Shown here: one piece after another, positions 52,886-60,746 of the stretch
Layout of the letters: every line of letters begins with the position of its first letter
How positions within the stretch are numbered: position 1 is the stretch's first letter
Assembly: GCF_012689525.1 (NCBI RefSeq)
Contig: NZ_CP051514.1
Location: forward strand, 2,418,001 to 2,482,000
DNA length: 64,000 nt
Direction of reading: 5' to 3'
Source: Paraburkholderia aromaticivorans
Lineage (GTDB): Bacteria; Pseudomonadota; Gammaproteobacteria; Burkholderiales; Burkholderiaceae
Made by a program: the position numbers and the translations under genes
Notes under the pieces: generated by a model
The model's input: the letters and a program-made list of their open reading frames with translations, nothing else
What the model was told of the DNA's origin: nothing
Databases searched by the model: none

Positions 52886-54409
52886 TCAGGGTTTCAAGAC
52901 CATGGCTGTGGTCAACTTTTTAGCGTTGGGCAGGGTCTCCAGTTGTTGGATATCGACCATCAGCGCTTGGGCCTGTGCACTACTCATTCCCGCCTTTTCC
53001 GTGCAATCGAGGAATTTCTGACGGAACTCGATGGGCGACATTGGATTCTTGGGTCCGCCTTTGGCATAGGCCGACGTCTTGGTGAACGTCCGGCCGTCCT
53101 TCAGGTGAACTTCAAGGCGCGTGGCACCAGGTCCACCGCCCGGACGTTCTAAGCTCTGATCTTCCACCGTGTTAATGCGTTTGACCATAGCCAAGAGATC
53201 AGGGCGCTTGATTGCCGTCGTAGTGAAATGTTCGAATCCCACCTTATGGTCCACCAACGCGCACGTCACAATCCAAGGATTGCTGAATTGTGCGTCCACG
53301 ACAGACGTGAGGTTCTGCTTTTTGCTCAACGGACTATCGAGCAGCGGATACTCGCCCGGCCCATTGTAGATGGTGATGCTTTCCACATCGGATGTTTCAA
53401 TTTTGTTCTCGGCGAACATAGTCAGTGCAGCATCCACCGCCGTATGACTACCACGGCACGACGGCCATGGTTTGAACGAGACATCAGTCGCGGCAAAGGT
53501 ACTTCCCAGTCCCTCGAAGAGGAAATCGCGCGAATACTTATTACCGTGATACTGATAATAAAAACCACGGGGACCTTCGAGAATATTTTTGGCGCCCTGG
53601 ACGCCACGCTTTGATAGACGCGCAGCCATTACGCCGGCATAGGAAGCGAAGCCAGCGCCCATACGCTTCGTCAATGCACCGTCCAAATGTGCCTGGGAAT
53701 TACCCGAAGCTTGGTGAAATGCAATGCCCAGTGCGGATACCATCTGATCACGCGTCAACCCCATCAGCTTACCTGCGACAAAAGTCGAAGCAAAATAGCC
53801 ATAGAGGCTGGTGTTGTGCCAGCCGACAATGAATGCATCGACGCCAGGCTGTGCCGAATTGGCCAAACGACAGGCAAGGTCCACGCCCAAAGCCGTAGCC
53901 GCAATTAGATCCTTGCCGCTGACATTGCCGAGCATATCAGTTACGGCCAATGCGGCGGGAACCGTGATGACTGAGGGGTGCAGGAAAGACCGCTCATAGG
54001 TATCGTCATAGTCGAGAGCGTCAGCCATGATTGCATTGACGCGAGCAGCATCTTGGGCGGGCACCTGAATATTGGTACCCCAGATTGCGGCTTCGCGCTT
54101 GCCGGCCATATCGATGGTGAACTCGCGTATCTCTTTGGCTCCGGGCTCATTGGTGCCCGCTAGAGCCGCGCCCACCGTGTCCAGAATCTGATTCTTTGTT
54201 ATGGCAACCACCGCACTCGGTAGGTTGTCGTAGGCGGTCTTTAAACAATAATCTGCAAGTACAACAATGTCATCCGGCACAGGGGACTCCTGTCCTGGGG
54301 ACTTCTGTGCCAACGTCCCATCAGCATGAGCGGACGCCGGAGTCAGCATCAATCCGCCGACTGATGCCATTGAGGTCTGGATAAACGATCTGCGATTTAA
54401 TTTGGCCAT
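52886..54409 (-). CDS. MmgE/PrpD-family protein with Tat signal
   Basis: 507 residues from ATG 54409 (AGGAGATGAA upstream). The N-terminus KLNRRSFIQTSMASVGGLML is a twin-arginine signal, cleaved near SAHA. The MmgE/PrpD core follows: ITKNQILDTVGAALAGTNEP, a DALDYDDTYERSFLHPSV block with conserved Asp/His, AFHQASGNSQAHLDGALTKR, and KPWPSCRGSHTAVDAALTMF. Family members are cytoplasmic 2-methylcitrate/aconitate-type dehydratases or isomerases of about 450-500 residues, so export is notable. Next to TfdA/TauD remnants and a lost porin, it may belong to an organic-acid locus partly deleted. Confidence 0.85.
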   Translation of the reverse strand: MAKLNRRSFIQTSMASVGGLMLTPASAHADGTLAQKSPGQESPVPDDIVVLADYCLKTAYDNLPSAVVAITKNQILDTVGAALAGTNEPGAKEIREFTIDMAGKREAAIWGTNIQVPAQDAARVNAIMADALDYDDTYERSFLHPSVITVPAALAVTDMLGNVSGKDLIAATALGVDLACRLANSAQPGVDAFIVGWHNTSLYGYFASTFVAGKLMGLTRDQMVSALGIAFHQASGNSQAHLDGALTKRMGAGFASYAGVMAARLSKRGVQGAKNILEGPRGFYYQYHGNKYSRDFLFEGLGSTFAATDVSFKPWPSCRGSHTAVDAALTMFAENKIETSDVESITIYNGPGEYPLLDSPLSKKQNLTSVVDAQFSNPWIVTCALVDHKVGFEHFTTTAIKRPDLLAMVKRINTVEDQSLERPGGGPGATRLEVHLKDGRTFTKTSAYAKGGPKNPMSPIEFRQKFLDCTEKAGMSSAQAQALMVDIQQLETLPNAKKLTTAMVLKP

Positions 54410-54672
54410 TTCATCTCCTAAAAGGACTAGTTCAACCATTGATCTTGCGTCTTCAGAGTCACAACTCGACCGGGCCGAACGGGCTGCTGAGCAGCATATC
54501 CGCCCTCTCGATCATTACGGACGATAAACGGCAGATTTAGCCCCCTGATTCAGGCTCAAGATGCCGGCATCGCAGGTATGACCAGCAGCGTCAGGTACGC
54601 GGAGCCATGCAAGGTTTTAATTTGCCAAACCGGCTACTTTGATATCATCCTCAACATCCAACGTCTGAAATA

Positions 54673-54715
54673 AAAAAGAGAGAGGCGGGAGCGTAGATTT
54701 CTACAGTCACGCCTC
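54673..54715 (-). terminator. Rho-independent terminator
   Basis: On the minus strand GAGGCGTGACTGTAGA pairs imperfectly with TCTACGCTCCCGCCTC, followed by TCTCTCTTTTTT. It directly follows the TfdA/TauD-like remnant's stop. Confidence 0.65.
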
Positions 54716-54719
54716 GTCT

Positions 54720-55110
54720 TTAGGAATCCATATTGTCAAGAAATTTACCCTGTTGGTCCGCCAAAGCCTCATATGACCGGTACTTTCTCAGACCACATTC
54801 GCCACCGATTCCACCGCGGACCATACCGGCGCGGACCTCACCATATGTAGGCGTTAGGCTTTCGTGTAGCTCTCGCGAGTTTGGCATGGAGAGCCAAAGC
54901 CGGAACAGGTGGCGCTTCAAGCCCTCGTCTTTGTAGTCCTCGAAGGCAGTCCGGCCATGAACGCATACGTAATTGTTGACGAATTGCATGTCACCCGGCT
55001 CGAACTTCATCGACACTGCGAATTCCTCGCTTTCTGCAAGTTGAGTGACCAGATCGATCGCCTCGCGCTGCTTGTCCGTCAAATCCTGAACCCCCGGCAT
55101 CCCTTTGGGC
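54720..55110 (-). pseudogene. TfdA/TauD-family 2-oxoglutarate dioxygenase, C-terminal fragment
   Basis: About 129 residues of open frame: LTDKQREAIDLVTQLAESEE, KFEPGDMQFVNNYVCVHGRT (third iron-ligand His in VHGRT) and KRHLFRLWLSMPNSRELHES, with the 2-oxoglutarate/substrate Arg region. The N-terminal two-thirds, with the HxD iron ligands, is missing. Its 5' side is fused at about 55110 to a porin fragment on the same strand. The family oxidatively cleaves taurine, phenoxyacetates and many other acids; this copy cannot be active. Confidence 0.75.
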
Positions 55111-55290
55111 CAGGTTGATCTTCACTGGAAGCCACGCGGTATTCAACTGGATACCGGATTCATACTTGAAGATCGCCGACAAACCGCTGTCGAGGTCCTC
55201 GGTTCCCGTCATACCCCAAAAGTTCGGCGAACGCTTTTGGCTTGCGAGGGACCAAATCGCGTGCCCCTTGGAATTCGAGTTGTAGCTTAG

Positions 55291-56455
55291 GGCTACGCTG
55301 AAAAAGGTCAACGGCATTGGTCGCTCAATCGTTAGATGTGCATGAAACAACAGACCCTTGCGATGGCGGCCGATCAAGGCGCCGGATTTGAACAGTACCG
55401 TCGGCCAACCAAACGCGATGTGTTCCTTGAGACGATGGAGCAGATCGTGCCGTGGGCGCAGTTGTGCGAGGTTGTCGAGCCGTACTATCCGAAGGGTCAG
55501 GGCGGTCGCCCGCCAGTGGGTCTGGAGCGCATGCTGCGCATGCACTTTCTGCAGCACTGGTTCAACCTGGCCGATGAAGCCTGCGAGGAAGCGCTGCTGG
55601 ATAGCACCGCATTGCGGCGATTCGTCGGCATTGACCTGGGGCGCGAGCGCGTTCCTGATGGTACGACGCTCTTGAAGTTCCGGCGGCTGCTGGAGCGCAA
55701 CAAGCTCGGCGAGCAATTGTTCGCCAAGGTCGGCGAGGTACTGCAAGGGCGCGGACTGAAGGTAGGCAGCGGCACCATCGTGGATGCCACCATCATCGGT
55801 GCGCCGAGTTCCACAAAGAATGCGGACAAGGCGCGAGATCCCGAAATGCATCAGACGAGGAAGGGCCAGCAGTGGTACTTCGGCATGAAGTTGCACATCG
55901 GTGTGGATAGCCAGACGGGTCTGGCACACAGCGCGGTAGTGACAGCGGCGAACGTGCACGACAAGCATCCGCTGCCGGCGCTGCTGCATGGCGGCGAGCA
56001 GCGTGTGTACGGTGACAGCGCCTATGCGAGCCAGAAGGAACTCATCGCCAGCAAGGCGCCGAAAGCCAAGGACTTCACCAACCAGCGTGTGCGCAATCGC
56101 AGTGGTGAAGTCGATGAAGCCAGGCGCTCGAAAAACCGCAGCAAGTCGAAGATTCGTGCCCGGGTCGAACACGTCTTTGCGGTGGTCAAGCGGCTGTGGG
56201 GGTTCGGCAAGGTGCGCTATCGCGGCCTCGCGAAGAACGCCACGCGCGCCTTTACCACACTCGCGCTGGCCAACATCTACATGAGCCGCACGCGGCTGAT
56301 GGCACAGCTGCGTCCATGAGTAGCCAAAGTGGGTCGAGAGACCCGCTTGCAAGGCCCTTCAGGGCCAGAAAATCGAACCAGTCGGGTCGCTGATCTCGCA
56401 TTCCGAAATTCAGCGACAAGCTGTTGGCGAAAACGCTGGCTTCTTCAGCGTAGCC
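55291..56455 (+). mobile_element. IS5-family insertion sequence, copy 1 (1,165 bp, TTAG duplication)
   Basis: Perfect 12-bp terminal repeats GGCTACGCTGAA / TTCAGCGTAGCC. The 4-bp target duplication TTAG is at 55287-55290 and 56456-56459, fitting the YTAR preference of the IS5 group. Inserted in phase-disrupting fashion in a porin codon. Confidence 0.92.
55336..56319 (+). CDS. IS5-family transposase, copy 1
   Basis: 327 residues. N-terminal DUF772-type domain GGRPPVGLERMLRMHFLQHW. DDE: GTIVDATIIGAPSSTKN (first Asp), RVYGDSAYASQKELI (second Asp) and RVEHVFAVVKRLWGFGKVRY (Glu). Same translation as copy 2 at 56705, so one copied very recently. Confidence 0.93.
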   Translation: MCMKQQTLAMAADQGAGFEQYRRPTKRDVFLETMEQIVPWAQLCEVVEPYYPKGQGGRPPVGLERMLRMHFLQHWFNLADEACEEALLDSTALRRFVGIDLGRERVPDGTTLLKFRRLLERNKLGEQLFAKVGEVLQGRGLKVGSGTIVDATIIGAPSSTKNADKARDPEMHQTRKGQQWYFGMKLHIGVDSQTGLAHSAVVTAANVHDKHPLPALLHGGEQRVYGDSAYASQKELIASKAPKAKDFTNQRVRNRSGEVDEARRSKNRSKSKIRARVEHVFAVVKRLWGFGKVRYRGLAKNATRAFTTLALANIYMSRTRLMAQLRP

Positions 56456-56659
56456 TTAGGCTGTCATCGACGACGCCATACAAGGTCACACTGGATTGGG
56501 CATAAGAATAGTTTGCGCCCGAGAAAAGCGTTGCCGCGCAAAGTGCCGCATAGACTAACTTCTTCATGCAAAGGTATCCTGATTACGTTTACTTTTTGGT
56601 GCCTTCTAAGAGCACTGAATTACAAAGTGAGCGTCTGGATAGCGCATCGATCGAATTAG

Positions 56660-57824
56660 GGCTACGCTGAAAAAGGTCAACGGCATTGGTCGCTCAATCG
56701 TTAGATGTGCATGAAACAACAGACCCTTGCGATGGCGGCCGATCAAGGCGCCGGATTTGAACAGTACCGTCGGCCAACCAAACGCGATGTGTTCCTTGAG
56801 ACGATGGAGCAGATCGTGCCGTGGGCGCAGTTGTGCGAGGTTGTCGAGCCGTACTATCCGAAGGGTCAGGGCGGTCGCCCGCCAGTGGGTCTGGAGCGCA
56901 TGCTGCGCATGCACTTTCTGCAGCACTGGTTCAACCTGGCCGATGAAGCCTGCGAGGAAGCGCTGCTGGATAGCACCGCATTGCGGCGATTCGTCGGCAT
57001 TGACCTGGGGCGCGAGCGCGTTCCTGATGGTACGACGCTCTTGAAGTTCCGGCGGCTGCTGGAGCGCAACAAGCTCGGCGAGCAATTGTTCGCCAAGGTC
57101 GGCGAGGTACTGCAAGGGCGCGGACTGAAGGTAGGCAGCGGCACCATCGTGGATGCCACCATCATCGGTGCGCCGAGTTCCACAAAGAATGCGGACAAGG
57201 CGCGAGATCCCGAAATGCATCAGACGAGGAAGGGCCAGCAGTGGTACTTCGGCATGAAGTTGCACATCGGTGTGGATAGCCAGACGGGTCTGGCACACAG
57301 CGCGGTAGTGACAGCGGCGAACGTGCACGACAAGCATCCGCTGCCGGCGCTGCTGCATGGCGGCGAGCAGCGTGTGTACGGTGACAGCGCCTATGCGAGC
57401 CAGAAGGAACTCATCGCCAGCAAGGCGCCGAAAGCCAAGGACTTCACCAACCAGCGTGTGCGCAATCGCAGTGGTGAAGTCGATGAAGCCAGGCGCTCGA
57501 AAAACCGCAGCAAGTCGAAGATTCGTGCCCGGGTCGAACACGTCTTTGCGGTGGTCAAGCGGCTGTGGGGGTTCGGCAAGGTGCGCTATCGCGGCCTCGC
57601 GAAGAACGCCACGCGCGCCTTTACCACACTCGCGCTGGCCAACATCTACATGAGCCGCACGCGGCTGATGGCACAGCTGCGTCCATGAGTAGCCAAAGTG
57701 GGTCGAGAGACCCGCTTGCAAGGCCCTTCAGGGCCAGAAAATCGAACCAGTCGGGTCGCTGATCTCGCATTCCGAAATTCAGCGACAAGCTGTTGGCGAA
57801 AACGCTGGCTTCTTCAGCGTAGCC
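56660..57824 (+). mobile_element. IS5-family insertion sequence, copy 2 (1,165 bp, TTAG duplication)
   Basis: Same length and ends as copy 1, TTAG duplicated at 56656-56659 and 57825-57828. It lies about 90 bp upstream of the broken porin start, in the same orientation as copy 1. The two copies with the 204 bp between them form a potential composite element. Confidence 0.92.
56705..57688 (+). CDS. IS5-family transposase, copy 2
   Basis: 327 residues with the same translation as copy 1, all DDE motifs intact (VDATIIGAPSSTKN, VYGDSAYASQ, RVEHVFAVVKR). Either copy could supply transposase for both. Confidence 0.93.
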   Translation: MCMKQQTLAMAADQGAGFEQYRRPTKRDVFLETMEQIVPWAQLCEVVEPYYPKGQGGRPPVGLERMLRMHFLQHWFNLADEACEEALLDSTALRRFVGIDLGRERVPDGTTLLKFRRLLERNKLGEQLFAKVGEVLQGRGLKVGSGTIVDATIIGAPSSTKNADKARDPEMHQTRKGQQWYFGMKLHIGVDSQTGLAHSAVVTAANVHDKHPLPALLHGGEQRVYGDSAYASQKELIASKAPKAKDFTNQRVRNRSGEVDEARRSKNRSKSKIRARVEHVFAVVKRLWGFGKVRYRGLAKNATRAFTTLALANIYMSRTRLMAQLRP

Positions 57825-57828
57825 TTAG

Positions 57829-58265
57829 ATAAAAAATCCATCCTATTCAATCCACTTAGGGACACTCACCCAGCTAACCAAAATCTGATCTTCCTTGCGT
57901 TATATTCATTTTAGACGGCGGTTTGGTATGCAATAAGTGTAGGCAATATAGGCGGCAATCGTGCACCGGTTCGCCACGGACGGAAATAGGGGAATCCCCG
58001 ATCTTCACTTCAGACGCGTTGAAAGTGGTCTTTGTAGGCTAAAATGAATACAAACAATGATGGGCGCTGAGATTCAAGAAGGTCCCGATCTTGTAACGCC
58101 AACTGCCCCGTGAATGCCGCGCTGTCCGACCTCATCAAGGACCGCACGTGGCATTCCGTCACGGCGCCCGCCCTCATCGATGGTCATCTGACGGCCGAAC
58201 GAGCGCTTCTTCGATGAGGGGGCATTCCGTGGCGACAGTCATGCCATGCGCGGCGCTGTGCGCTT
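57829..58265. other. Region without an intact gene
   Basis: 437 bp. The first 220 bp show nothing coding. At about 58105-58265 a short frameshifted stretch reads LIKDRTWHSVTAPALIDGHL and then EGAFRGDSHAMRGAVRF, apparently part of a once-real protein not recognised here. A TAGGCTAAAATGAATAC stretch at 58036 could be a promoter remnant. Confidence 0.3.
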
Positions 58266-58697
58266 CCGAAATTATAGTCCGCCCCTGGGCGCCGGGATCA
58301 TTACTTTGGCGATGATGTTCCGGGCCGGGTTGTCAGAGCGATAATTGGATAGATGCGCCGTCCACAGCTCATCTACGCCCTCACTTCATCGTCTAGAAGG
58401 ATGCTGGAAACATGATGAAGCGATTTGCACGGTTCAAATCAGGCTGGTCGCTGAACCAAGTTTGCCATGACGTTATCGGAGCGCTGTTCGGAACGCTTCT
58501 GATTGCGCAGCCGATATGGGCGCATGCTAAACCGGTACAAACGCTCACGATCATGGAATACCGGCCGCACCTGAACTCGGATCAACCGACAGTGCGCGGC
58601 ATGATCAAATTTGCGGACCTTGTGAACGAAGAATCCAACGGCCGCCTGGCAGTGACAGTGAGTGGGGCGACAGTTCCGGGATCGCCCCAAGACGCTT
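58266..58697 (+). repeat. Degraded duplicate of the 45.94-46.37 kb locus
   Basis: 58266-58411 repeats, at roughly 90% identity by eye, the 3' end of the third mini-membrane-protein gene and its spacer to the TRAP receptor. 58412-58697 repeats the receptor's first about 92 codons. It stops where the IS6 remnant begins. This indicates a second copy of the DoxX-module/TRAP locus that was later destroyed. Confidence 0.75.
58412..58697 (+). pseudogene. TRAP receptor (DctP), N-terminal fragment
   Basis: Starts MMKRFARFKSGWSLNQVCHD, with signal peptide ending WAHAKPVQ, and follows the 46080 gene through NEESNGRLAVTVSGATVPGS. After PQD the frame enters IS6 sequence (AFTNACFT...). About 26% of the receptor remains. 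Confidence 0.8.
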
Positions 58698-59178
58698 TCA
58701 CGAATGCATGTTTCACGCCGGCCAGTTTGGGGACCTCCGCCTTTGCTGCCGGATAGCTATGCAGTTGATCGGTGACGATCGTTCGGGGCACCGGGTGTGA
58801 GCGCAATACCTTCCTGAAGAAGTGTTTGGCCGCAGCCTTGTCGCACCGCTTTTGTAACAGCACGTCAAGTTCGGTGCCGTGTTCGTCCACCGCGCGCCAC
58901 AGCACGTACGGCTTGCCGCGCAGCTTCACGAACACTTCATCGAGGTGCCAGGTCGAACCCGCCCTGCCACGCACGCCCTTCGCGCAACGCGCAAACTGCG
59001 AATCGAACCGGTCGCACCAGTTGCGCACCGATTCGTATGTGACACTTACGCCGCGCTCGAGTAGTAATTCCTCGTGGCCCGCAGGCCCAGGTTGAAGCGT
59101 GTGGTACCACCGTACTGCGCAGCTGATGACCGATGCCGGGAAACGGAAACCGTAGTAAGGTGATTTGCTGTTCTTCAT
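58698..59178 (-). pseudogene. IS6-family (IS6100-like) transposase, truncated
   Basis: About 160 codons from ATG 59178: ISCAVRWYHTL..., GVSVTYESVRNWCDRFDSQF, STWHLDEVFVKLRGKPYVLW (first Asp), PRTIVTDQLHSYPAAKAEVP (second Asp), ending AFVKAS. The catalytic Glu and C-terminus are missing. A local shift near the SLRDxEELLL position (QPGPAGHEELLLERG) is a further lesion. Different IS6 lineage from the 35-52 kb copies. The 280 bp to the right (59179-59458) hold no recognisable gene. Confidence 0.8.
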
Positions 59179-59458
59179 CCCGCCATTTACCCGGCACAGT
59201 CGTCATCTTGACAAAGCCTGATACGGGCATCGGATATATATCGCAGGCCCAAACATTTGGCGTCTGCATCTCGCGCCCCACAATTGCAGTTAGCCTCTCT
59301 CGCTCTCGAATGGCACAAAGCATGGGTGGCCTCGCCGACAGGCTGAAGTCCCGATGCAGACAATAAACGTAGCTCGTCGGTCTGCGGAGCCTCGTCAATA
59401 ATTAGGACGATTACTTTTAGCCATAGATCTGGTTCAAGCGCGTCCACTGACTGAGCCC

Positions 59459-59932
59459 TCAAGCCAAATCCTCGCTATTCTCGAGGATCCGACGAAGCAT
59501 ATCTGTCAGAGACCGTTTTTCGTGCGCAGTAAACCCGTCCAGCGCACGGTCCATGATGACCGTGCAGAAGGCCGGCATGCGGGCAGCTACGGCCTGACCT
59601 TCCGGAGTCAGCGTCAAATGGGCGGTCCGCCGATCGCGTCCTCCGCGCTGGCGGGTAACTAGTCGGCGCTTTTCCAGCCGATCTATTAACCGTGTAGTAG
59701 AGCTTGCGTCAATGCCACATTCTCGGGCCAACTCGGACGCAAGTCGGAGCTTGCCACTACTCAACATACACAGGATGCCGCTTTGCGTGCCGGTGACGCC
59801 CAGCTCCCCTATCGTGTGATGGTTGACCATACTACTAAGGGTCGAGTGAACCCGAGGCAGAAGAAAGTTGAGGCAATCGCATAATTGAAACGTTTCGGCA
59901 TTGGACTGAACTGTGACCTGGAAATTCTTCAT
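59459..59932 (-). CDS. MarR-family transcriptional regulator
   Basis: 157 residues from ATG 59932 (MKNFQVTVQSNAETFQLCDC). The winged helix spans LASELARECGIDASSTTRLI and the wing LVTRQRGGRDRRTAHLTLTP. Longer upstream frames lack homology. The neighbouring gene to the right encodes a second MarR protein and then mobA, so one of the two probably controls mobA; mob-type 3-hydroxybenzoate operons are commonly under MarR or LysR control. Confidence 0.85.
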   Translation of the reverse strand: MKNFQVTVQSNAETFQLCDCLNFLLPRVHSTLSSMVNHHTIGELGVTGTQSGILCMLSSGKLRLASELARECGIDASSTTRLIDRLEKRRLVTRQRGGRDRRTAHLTLTPEGQAVAARMPAFCTVIMDRALDGFTAHEKRSLTDMLRRILENSEDLA

Positions 59933-60218
59933 TGTGGAAGAGTAGCTCGATGGGCTCGTGGGTAGAAGTAGGCCGATGTCCCTCAGGATGAGGGTCTGAC
60001 GGGCGCAGGACAAATCGATCAGCGAGTTGCGCCACATTGAATAAGTTCGGACATCCCTGAGCATATTCCGCCATCATCAGGGCGATGAAGACGGTCAGCA
60101 CAATTTAATCATGAACTTCCGAAACAGGGTACGCCGGCCGCTTGCATCCGGCGACAGACTGCATCGTCGTTACGCTCTTTGCGTGGCAGCAGCAACGTCT
60201 CCCCGAGCATCCCGCGCA

Positions 60219-60746
60219 CTATGTCCCTTGCGGCAGGAGTGCGAGCAACAGCCGCCGCAACTCAACAGACTCACGGGGCGTCAGCTTTGAAGTGAGGATG
60301 CGCTCCACTTCCTCGACGCGCGGGCGTAACGCAGCAAGCTGGTTGCTGCCTGCCGCCGCCAGTGACAGCACATAGCTGCGCCTGTCAACGGGATCGTCGC
60401 TCCGCTCGATCAGGCCATTACGAACCATGCGGGCGACCAGATCAGCGACCGTCGAGCGGTCCACGTCAAGTTCGTCGCCGAGTTGCCGCTGATTGACACC
60501 GGGTGTTCTCTGCAAGATCTCGAGCGCCGCGTACTGGACGCTCGTGATTTCAGCGGAGACTTCGCTGAGCCATACCGCTACGTGACGCTGTTGGGCCCGG
60601 CGCACGAGGCTGCCGGTAAATTTCACCAGCGTATCGTGATTGTGCTGTTTGATCGGTAATTTGTCAGTGTTGGGCTGTTTATTGCGTGAGAAATATGGGC
60701 CGGAAGAAGGCGCTGAGTTCCGGATAGGCATCGAGCGGAAGAACAT
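60219..60746 (-). CDS. MarR-family transcriptional regulator, downstream of mobA
   Basis: 175 residues if started at 60746, which overlaps the end of mobA by 68 bp; a GTG start near the VKFTGSLVRRAQQ sequence would give about 137 residues, closer to the family norm. Winged helix: QRQLGDELDVDRSTVADLVA, wing GLIERSDDPVDRRSYVLSLA. Co-transcribed with mobA, so likely its regulator, sensing 3-hydroxybenzoate or a product. Confidence 0.82.
   Translation of the reverse strand: MFFRSMPIRNSAPSSGPYFSRNKQPNTDKLPIKQHNHDTLVKFTGSLVRRAQQRHVAVWLSEVSAEITSVQYAALEILQRTPGVNQRQLGDELDVDRSTVADLVARMVRNGLIERSDDPVDRRSYVLSLAAAGSNQLAALRPRVEEVERILTSKLTPRESVELRRLLLALLPQGT

Larger units (their letters stand above)
55111..56567 (-). 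pseudogene. Porin, 5' part, interrupted by an IS5-family element and fused to a dioxygenase fragment
   Basis: Start ATG 56567: signal peptide MKKLVYAALCAATLFSGANY, mature QSSVTLYGVVDDS. The frame is broken at 56459 by the IS5-family element and resumes at 55286: excising the element and one TTAG gives VVDDS-LSYNSNSKGHAIWS in phase. It continues through RSPNFWGMTGTEDLDSGLSA and FKYESGIQLNTAWLPVKINL, then ends at 55111 at the junction with the TfdA/TauD fragment. About 75% of the porin is lost. Confidence 0.8.
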
